Positions 58,387 through 64,000 of a stretch of DNA of 64,000 nucleotides are shown in pieces (position 1 is the first letter of the stretch; each line of letters begins with the position of its first letter). The DNA is from CAZADA01 sp964568975 (GTDB taxonomy: Bacteria; Pseudomonadota; Alphaproteobacteria; Caulobacterales; Maricaulaceae): positions 1-64,000 of the forward strand of contig CAZMSO010000014.1 of assembly GCA_964568975.1 (NCBI GenBank), given 5' to 3'. The position numbers and the translations under genes are program-made. Below the pieces are notes generated by a model. It searched no databases and had not been told where the DNA came from. It worked only from the letters and a program-made list of their open reading frames with translations.

Positions 58387-59742
58387 TTATTCCCGCTCGT
58401 CCAAAATGCGCGCGCGCGGAAACCCCGACCGGCGCAAGCGCGCCACCACCGCCTCTGTGATTGCAGCGTCATCCGTTTCGATCACAAAGTCGACGCGCGT
58501 CTCTTTGGCCGGCACGTCGACCACCATGCGGTTGTGCAACACGTCAATGATGTTAACGCCCTCCGCCGTCAGCGCCGCCGTCACGTCCGCCAAGCTGCCC
58601 GGCCGGTCAAAGCACTCCACGCGCAAGCGCGCGCGCCGGCGCGTGCGCACCAAATGCCGCGCCAGCACTTGAGCAAACAACCGCGCGTCGATGTTTCCGC
58701 CGCACACATGCAAGCCCACGCGGCGTTCGCGCACGCGGTCCTCATGCTCAATCACCGCCGCAAGCCCGAGGGCGCCTGCGCCTTCCGAGACGAGCTTCTC
58801 CGTCATTGCGAGTTCGACAATCGCCTCTTCGATCGCCGGCTCGCTGACCAGCACAATGTCTTGGGCGGTCAAGCCGAACCGCCGACACACCGCCGCGGTC
58901 AACAGCCCTGCGCGCTTCACCGCCACGCCCTCCGCGATGGTGTGGCCGCCAAGCACGCCATGGCGCGCCTCCGGGTCGCCCTCCATGTCCAGCAGGGCCG
59001 CCGCATCGCCCAGCGCCAAGCGCATGCTGGGATACATCGCCGGCTCCACGCCCAGGACCTCGCGCCGCGGCCCGCCCGCCGCCTCCGCCGCCAAGAGCGC
59101 GCCCGCGATCAAGCCGCCGCCGCCCACCGGGATCAGCAGCGTGTCAATGTCCGGCGCGTCCTCGAGGAATTCCAGAATGCCGACCCCTTGGCCCGCAATC
59201 ACAGCGGCGTCGTCAAAGGGATGGACGAGGGTGAGGCCGTCCTCAGCCTCCAAGCGACGGGCCTGCGCCAGCGCGTCGTCAAAGGCGTCGCCCTCCAGCA
59301 TCACCCGCGCGCCCAAGCGTCGCGCGCCGGCGATTTTTACTTGGGGCGTGTGGGTGGCCATCACCACCGTCACGGACACGCCGAGACGTCCGCCATGATA
59401 CGCCAAGGCTTGAGCGTGATTGCCGGCGGAGGCGGTCACCACGCCGCGGCGCGCTTGCTCGGGGCTGAGCATCAGCAGGGCGTTAAGCGCGCCGCGTTCC
59501 TTGAAAGCGCCGGTGGGCAACAAGGTGTCGAGCTTCAGCCACACATCCCGCGCGCCGCACCGCTGCGCCAAAGCCGGGGCGACCCGCACCGGCGTCCGCT
59601 CAGTCGCTGCGCCCAACCGCGCGCGGGCCGCGAGCACATCGTCCGCCGACAGCGCCCCGGCGCGCGCGACGAGCGCGTCCTCATCATCCGCATCGGCATG
59701 CGACGGCGGAACAGCGGCGTCCGACGGCGCGGGCCGGCTCAT
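58387..59742 (-). CDS. Threonine dehydratase with C-terminal ACT domain
   Basis: A 451-residue PLP enzyme. The PLP Lys lies in PTGAFKERGALNALL, VTASAGNHAQALAYHG is the substrate loop, and IPVGGGGLIAGALLAA binds PLP phosphate. An ACT-type domain occupies about 370-451 (VECFDRPGSLADVTAALTAE), the arrangement of short biosynthetic or catabolic dehydratases. It deaminates threonine to 2-oxobutanoate. ATG at 59742 (MSRPAPSD); a longer start adds 18 low-complexity residues. Confidence 0.88.
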   Translation of the reverse strand: MSRPAPSDAAVPPSHADADDEDALVARAGALSADDVLAARARLGAATERTPVRVAPALAQRCGARDVWLKLDTLLPTGAFKERGALNALLMLSPEQARRGVVTASAGNHAQALAYHGGRLGVSVTVVMATHTPQVKIAGARRLGARVMLEGDAFDDALAQARRLEAEDGLTLVHPFDDAAVIAGQGVGILEFLEDAPDIDTLLIPVGGGGLIAGALLAAEAAGGPRREVLGVEPAMYPSMRLALGDAAALLDMEGDPEARHGVLGGHTIAEGVAVKRAGLLTAAVCRRFGLTAQDIVLVSEPAIEEAIVELAMTEKLVSEGAGALGLAAVIEHEDRVRERRVGLHVCGGNIDARLFAQVLARHLVRTRRRARLRVECFDRPGSLADVTAALTAEGVNIIDVLHNRMVVDVPAKETRVDFVIETDDAAITEAVVARLRRSGFPRARILDERE

Positions 59743-59826
59743 CGTGCGCGGCCCCGCGTCGGCGCCGGCGCTGCGCTTGGCGCCAGCGGCGTCCACGACC
59801 GCGCCAAGATGACGCCCGCTCCGCGC

Positions 59827-62826
59827 TCACTCATCGCCATCAGCGCCCGCCGCATCACGGGTCGCGCGCCCAGACTCCTCCACGGCGGCGAAGTAATCGC
59901 GGGTCGCCAGCGTCTCATGGACAATCGCCACCCGCAGCGCCTGGTCCGGCGTCAGATAAGCCGCGGCCGTTTCGGCGAGATCCTCCGCCGTGATGGCGGC
60001 GTAATCCTCCGCCCGCGACAAGCTGCGCTCCAGATAGCGCGGCTGCGTTTGCGCGCGGCTCGCAAGCCCGAGCCAATAACCATTGTCTTCAAGGCTCTCT
60101 TCAAGTTGTTCTAGCAAAGGCCGGCGGGCGCGCTCCAGCTCATCGTCAGTGATTGCGCCGGCCGCCATCTCCGCGGCGATCTCGTCAATGATCGCGAAAT
60201 AGGGGCCCACATCCTCCGGCGTGAGGGCGAGGCTGACGAAGAAATAGCCAAAGCCTGGGTTCACCCGCGATGTCAGGCCGCCGGCCCGCGGCGAATAGGT
60301 CGCGCCTTCTTGCTCGCGAATGCGCGCAATGAGCTTCAGATCCATCACCCGCTCCAGCAGCACTAAGCGCCGCGCAAGCATGACATCGCTGTCGTCAGTG
60401 GTGGGCCAATACACATTCGCCTCCGCCTGATCGGCCTCGCCGGCGTGGGTGAGGGTGATCGGCGCACGGTCTTCAGGGAACGCCACCAGCCGCGCCTGCG
60501 CGAAGGGCTCAGGGTCAGCCGACCGCGCCGGCAACGCGCCGAAGGTCGCGCCCACCGCCTCAAGCGCGGCCTCCGGCGAGACATCGCCGACGACGCCGAT
60601 CTCGATCGCGCCAGCGGTGAAGGGGCGCTCCAGCACGGTCTGCAAATCCTCATAGCTGCGCGCCAACAACGCGTCTTTCGCGGGCAAACCGAAGCGCGGG
60701 TCGCCAGACCGCAGCAGGCGCGGCATGTCGCGCCGGCGCACGCTCGCCGGCTGCGCGTCTAAGGTGTCGTAGACAATGTCGAACAATTGCCGGTACTGCG
60801 CCTCCCCCTCGGGGCGGAAGCCCGGCGCTGTGAGATAAGCGGCGAAGATCTGGAGCTGCAGCAGAAGATCCTCAGGCGTGGTGGCGGCGGTGAACACAAA
60901 CGCATCGTCAGCGACCGCGCTGTTCACGTCCCACGTCCGCCCAGCCAACACGGATTGCAGATCGTCGGCGCTGTGGGCCTCAAGCCCCCCTAAGGCGAAG
61001 GCGTTGTTAAAGAGCGCCGGCAAACCCGGCAGATCTTTCGGCGTCTCCAACAGGCCGCCGCCCACGCGCACGCTCACGCGCACGACGTCGTCTTCAAAGT
61101 CGGTTTGTTTGACGTTCACCCGCACGCCATTGTCAAAGCGCGCGCGTGTGATCGCTAAAGGCTCGAACACACCTTGCTCCGCCGCGACGCCCGGCGCGCC
61201 AAAGTCAGTGTACGCGAAGTCGCCGCCGCTGAGATCCGTCGGCGGCGAGACAGCGATCGCTTGGCTTTCAGTAAATACGTCCATGATCGCTTGTTCAGCG
61301 TCGGGCACAGGCGCGTTGTTGGCGAGAAACACGAGCGGGTTCGGCCCAGTCCAGCGCGCGCGAAACGCATCCAGCACCGCTTGCGGCGTCACGTCCGGAG
61401 CGACCGCTTCGAATTGGGCGAGGTTGGCGTCGGGATGGGAAAACACATCCCCCGCCCCAAAGGCTTGCGTCACCCCATTGGCGAGCGCGGGCGTCTCACG
61501 CGTGTCGGCCTGGTCGGCGGCGTTCTCAAGGCTTGTGCGGATGTTGGCGAGTTGCTCATTCACTTCCGCGGCGGTGAAGCCGTGCTCGACCGCCCGGCGC
61601 AGCTCTTGTTCCGCCAAAGCCAGCGCCGCGCGCCAATCCTCCGGCCGCGAGACAACCTCAAGCGCGGCCATATCCGCAGTTTTAGTGCCAAACACAGGCT
61701 CCGACGACACCGTCGCTTGCAGAAAGCGCGCGTCGGGATCGCGGGACAGGCGCTGCAGCCGGCGCGACAGAACGCCTTCGCCGATCGCCTCCAAAAGCGC
61801 TGTGCGACGCGTGTCGAGGGTATCGGGCCGCGGCGTCCAGGGGCTGACGAGATACACGCCAGCGATGGTGTACATGTCTGGATCCGTGAAGAAGCCCGCC
61901 TGGGTCGGTCGCGCCGTGATCACGCCCAAATCCGGATCAAGGCCGGGGTCGCTCGGCGGCGTCCAGCCGCTGAACGCCTCGCGCAGCTTCGTCTCCATCG
62001 CGTCCACGTCAAAATCGCCGACGGCAGCCACGAACGCCCGCTCAGGCGTGTAATAGGCGTCATAAAGCGCTTTCATCCGCTGCGCCGGAGCGGTTTCAAT
62101 CACCTCAAGCAGACCAATGGGCAGGCGTTCCGAAATCAGGGAATCCGGAAACAAGAAGCGATTGCGCGCACGCAAATACCGCAGACCGAAGGTGTCGCGC
62201 ACGCGCTCTTCCGACAGCACCACCCCGCGTTCGCGATCCACCGCTTCGGGATCAAACAGAGCTTCGCTGACCATCTCGCTAAGGATGAACAGCGCGGCGT
62301 CCACCGTCTCCTCGTCCGTGGACGGCAAATCGAGCTGATACACAGTCTCATGGAACGCGGTGTAGGCGTTGGTGTCCGCGCCAAAGGCGAGGCCGAAGCG
62401 CTCCAGCATTTTCACCAACTCATCTTCGGGAATGTTGGTGGTGCCGTTGAACGCCATGTGCTCGATGAAATGAGCGAGGCCGCGCTCATCCTCAGCCTCG
62501 TTAAGCGAGCCCATATCGATGCGCACGCGCAGCGCGGCGGTGTCGGTGGGCGTGTCGTTCGCCATCACCGCATACCGCAAGCCGTTGTCCATCCGACCAT
62601 AGCGCACGAGAGGGTCAGCCGGCACGTCGCTGGCGTCGTGAGGAAACGCCCCGGCGGCCGCTAACTCCTGAGCCGCGACGGCGGCGTCTTCAGACGCAGC
62701 GTCCGCGACGCTCGGCGCCTCCGCCGGCGCAGCTGGCTCCAGCGGCGCGGGCGGCGGCGCGTCCGGCTCGCCACACCCCATGCACGCCATCGCAGACACG
62801 AAAAGAATCCAAGCCCGAACCGCCAT
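59827..62826 (-). CDS. M16-family zinc peptidase lipoprotein
   Basis: A 999-residue protein with a lipoprotein signal (MAVRAWILFVSAMACMGC). Two M16 units follow. The first has the inverted zinc motif HFIEH (in GLAHFIEHMAFNGTTNIPED) and the downstream Glu in GVVLSEERVRDTFGL, so it is catalytically complete. The second half (LAITRARFDNGVRVNVKQTD onwards) lacks HxxEH and forms the inactive half of the clamshell. It probably degrades peptides in the periplasm, as in pitrilysin/PqqL-type proteins. Confidence 0.92.
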   Translation of the reverse strand: MAVRAWILFVSAMACMGCGEPDAPPPAPLEPAAPAEAPSVADAASEDAAVAAQELAAAGAFPHDASDVPADPLVRYGRMDNGLRYAVMANDTPTDTAALRVRIDMGSLNEAEDERGLAHFIEHMAFNGTTNIPEDELVKMLERFGLAFGADTNAYTAFHETVYQLDLPSTDEETVDAALFILSEMVSEALFDPEAVDRERGVVLSEERVRDTFGLRYLRARNRFLFPDSLISERLPIGLLEVIETAPAQRMKALYDAYYTPERAFVAAVGDFDVDAMETKLREAFSGWTPPSDPGLDPDLGVITARPTQAGFFTDPDMYTIAGVYLVSPWTPRPDTLDTRRTALLEAIGEGVLSRRLQRLSRDPDARFLQATVSSEPVFGTKTADMAALEVVSRPEDWRAALALAEQELRRAVEHGFTAAEVNEQLANIRTSLENAADQADTRETPALANGVTQAFGAGDVFSHPDANLAQFEAVAPDVTPQAVLDAFRARWTGPNPLVFLANNAPVPDAEQAIMDVFTESQAIAVSPPTDLSGGDFAYTDFGAPGVAAEQGVFEPLAITRARFDNGVRVNVKQTDFEDDVVRVSVRVGGGLLETPKDLPGLPALFNNAFALGGLEAHSADDLQSVLAGRTWDVNSAVADDAFVFTAATTPEDLLLQLQIFAAYLTAPGFRPEGEAQYRQLFDIVYDTLDAQPASVRRRDMPRLLRSGDPRFGLPAKDALLARSYEDLQTVLERPFTAGAIEIGVVGDVSPEAALEAVGATFGALPARSADPEPFAQARLVAFPEDRAPITLTHAGEADQAEANVYWPTTDDSDVMLARRLVLLERVMDLKLIARIREQEGATYSPRAGGLTSRVNPGFGYFFVSLALTPEDVGPYFAIIDEIAAEMAAGAITDDELERARRPLLEQLEESLEDNGYWLGLASRAQTQPRYLERSLSRAEDYAAITAEDLAETAAAYLTPDQALRVAIVHETLATRDYFAAVEESGRATRDAAGADGDE

Positions 62827-62937
62827 AGCCTGTCCTTTGACGACGAAACCCCGCGAACCGTATCACTGGGGTTGTTTGTGGCAAACGCCACGGACCAGGG
62901 CTGACGTCAACGGACAGTGTCGCGTGGTCCGCGCGCC

Positions 62938-64000
62938 TCACACCATCAGGCCCTCGCCATGGGGATAAGGGTCATGCTCGGCGACCCAATGGCCCGGGCC
63001 CACCGCCACAAGCTGCGGGCGATAGACCGCCTCAGCCGCACCGTCGCTTTTGGCGGGCCCCTCCGGCAAACGCGAGGGCATAAAGCGCAAGCCCGCACGC
63101 GGGTCCAGCGGACTGGGCGGATCGCCGCTCAGAGCGACGCGCGCGCGCGTCTTTTCGATCCGCGGGTCAGGGATCGGCGCCGCCGACAAGAGAGCCTGGG
63201 TGTAGGGATGGCGCGGACCCGCGTAGAGGGTGTCGCGATCTGCACTCTCCACCACCCGTCCCAAGTAAAGCACCATGACTCTATGGCAGATTTCGCGCAC
63301 CACCGACAAATCATGGCTGATGAACATCATCGCCAAGCCGAACTGAGTCTGCAGATCAATCAGAAGGTTGAGAATCTGCGCTTGAACCGACACATCAAGT
63401 GCTGACACCGCTTCATCGCACACCACGAGCTTCGGCTCGATAATCATAGCCCGCGCAATGCCGACGCGCTGATTTTGCCCGCCGGACAGCTCATGGGGGT
63501 AGCGGTTGATCAGCGCGGGATCGAGGCCGCAGCGCGCCATTATCGCGCGCGTCATGTCCGCCCGCTGGGACGCCGTGAGCTCGCGACGGTGCGTGCTCAA
63601 GGGCTCAGCGATCGAGCCGCCGATAGTCATGCGCGGATCAAGCGAGGCGAGGGGATCCTGGAACACGATCTGCGCGTCCCGGCGCGCCGTCCGCAACGCC
63701 GCTTTCGAGAGCGTGTCCGTCCCGCGGCCGATCCAGGCCACGGCGCCGGCCGTGCGCGGCAGCAACTCCAGCACGGCCCGGGCCAAGGTGGACTTGCCGC
63801 AGCCGGATTCCCCGACAACGCCTAAGGTTTCGCCCGCGCGCAACGTCACGTCGACGCCATCGACGGCGCGCAAATGCCGCCGCCGACCGAACGGTCCGCC
63901 CTCGACCCGCACCGGAAACCACACTTTCACCCCGCGCGCGTCCAAAACGATGGGCGCGGCCTGGCCCGGCGCAGGCCCAAGCCGCGGCGCGCCGGGCCGG
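62938..64000 (-). CDS. Oligopeptide/dipeptide ABC transporter ATP-binding protein (OppF/DppF type), 5' end beyond window
   Basis: At least 336 residues of an ABC ATPase. Walker A is GESGCGKSTLAR, the Q-loop QDPLASLDPRMTIG, the signature LSGGQNQRVGIARA, Walker B KLVVCDEAVSALD and the H-loop ISHDLSVV. The OppF/DppF C-terminal extension follows (RHPYTQALLSAAPIPDP). The cysteine pair normally present in its GCxFxPRCP segment is absent (GLRFMPSRLP). A TTG at 63945 could start it, but the frame stays open to the window end, so the true start is probably outside. Confidence 0.9.
   Translation of the reverse strand, partial: RPGAPRLGPAPGQAAPIVLDARGVKVWFPVRVEGGPFGRRRHLRAVDGVDVTLRAGETLGVVGESGCGKSTLARAVLELLPRTAGAVAWIGRGTDTLSKAALRTARRDAQIVFQDPLASLDPRMTIGGSIAEPLSTHRRELTASQRADMTRAIMARCGLDPALINRYPHELSGGQNQRVGIARAMIIEPKLVVCDEAVSALDVSVQAQILNLLIDLQTQFGLAMMFISHDLSVVREICHRVMVLYLGRVVESADRDTLYAGPRHPYTQALLSAAPIPDPRIEKTRARVALSGDPPSPLDPRAGLRFMPSRLPEGPAKSDGAAEAVYRPQLVAVGPGHWVAEHDPYPHGEGLMV

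Noticed and set aside
1..64000. CRISPR arrays, tRNA or rRNA genes, insertion sequences, prophage
   Set aside because: Read by eye on both strands; no spaced direct-repeat array, tRNA cloverleaf, rRNA, transposase or phage structural gene was recognised. The tandem repeats found have no spacers.

Overview
This is a gene-dense, GC-rich chromosomal window from an alphaproteobacterium. The evidence for that placement is: a cpdR-type response regulator divergent from an N-formylglutamate amidohydrolase gene; short sdhC and sdhD genes upstream of sdhA; a PspF/PspA system; and an anti-Shine-Dalgarno small RNA of a kind known from this class. Gas vesicles, photoactive yellow protein (PYP) and a UDP-sulfoquinovose synthase together suggest an aquatic, perhaps marine or halophilic, possibly phototrophic lineage. 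No photosynthesis genes lie in the window, so phototrophy is an inference. Species cannot be named from what is visible. There are no rRNA or tRNA genes, CRISPR arrays or insertion sequences that I could recognise. One 100-N scaffold gap lies at 54249-54348.

Layout. 1-1301: start of sdhA, then sdhD and sdhC (minus strand). 1593-4952: a degenerate GT51 transglycosylase, a phospholipase-A2-like lipoprotein and an endonuclease/exonuclease/phosphatase protein (plus), then an unknown membrane-anchored protein (minus). 5005-8230: phage-shock operon pspA-pspB-pspB2-pspC with an extra 45-residue membrane protein as first gene, driven by a recognisable sigma-54 promoter and faced by pspF. 8262-16032: a chemotaxis operon (cheD, STAS protein, cheY, cheA, cheW, mcp, receiver) without cheR or cheB, plus a divergent CheZ-like candidate. 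16084-38765: the centre of interest. A PAS membrane protein and tyrosine ammonia-lyase (minus) diverge from a 15-gene gas-vesicle operon (gvpA to gvpK plus a 1111-residue coiled-coil membrane protein, plus strand). A minus-strand operon then converges on it: mcp with a PilZ-like tail, three related unknown proteins, PYP, and the PYP-type 4-coumarate:CoA ligase.

39061-53435: ordinary metabolism and regulation. It holds cpdR, N-formylglutamate amidohydrolase, an anti-SD sRNA, a Pat-like acyl-CoA synthetase/acetyltransferase, an HTH regulator, an IMPase-family phosphatase, a THUMP methyltransferase, a small heat-shock protein, a truncated RibD, gpmA, a phosphohexomutase, a CysN-like GTPase and sqdB. 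53605-64000: a secreted protein running into a 16-bp tandem repeat at the gap, an outer-membrane barrel, a DUF2306-like protein, argE, a double FKBP isomerase, threonine dehydratase, an M16 protease and an OppF/DppF-type ATPase cut by the window end.

How it fits together. TAL makes p-coumarate and the ligase makes the CoA thioester that loads PYP. These chromophore genes bracket the whole gas-vesicle operon, and PYP is co-transcribed with a chemoreceptor-like protein. The simplest reading is blue-light-controlled buoyancy and/or taxis. PYP next to gas-vesicle genes has been noted before in purple bacteria. What looks new here is the set of unexplained partners: three paralogous proteins beside PYP, a GvpF/L-J-domain fusion, a CDC48-type ATPase, a helix-hairpin-helix protein in the GvpC position, and the giant three-repeat coiled-coil protein closing the gas-vesicle operon.
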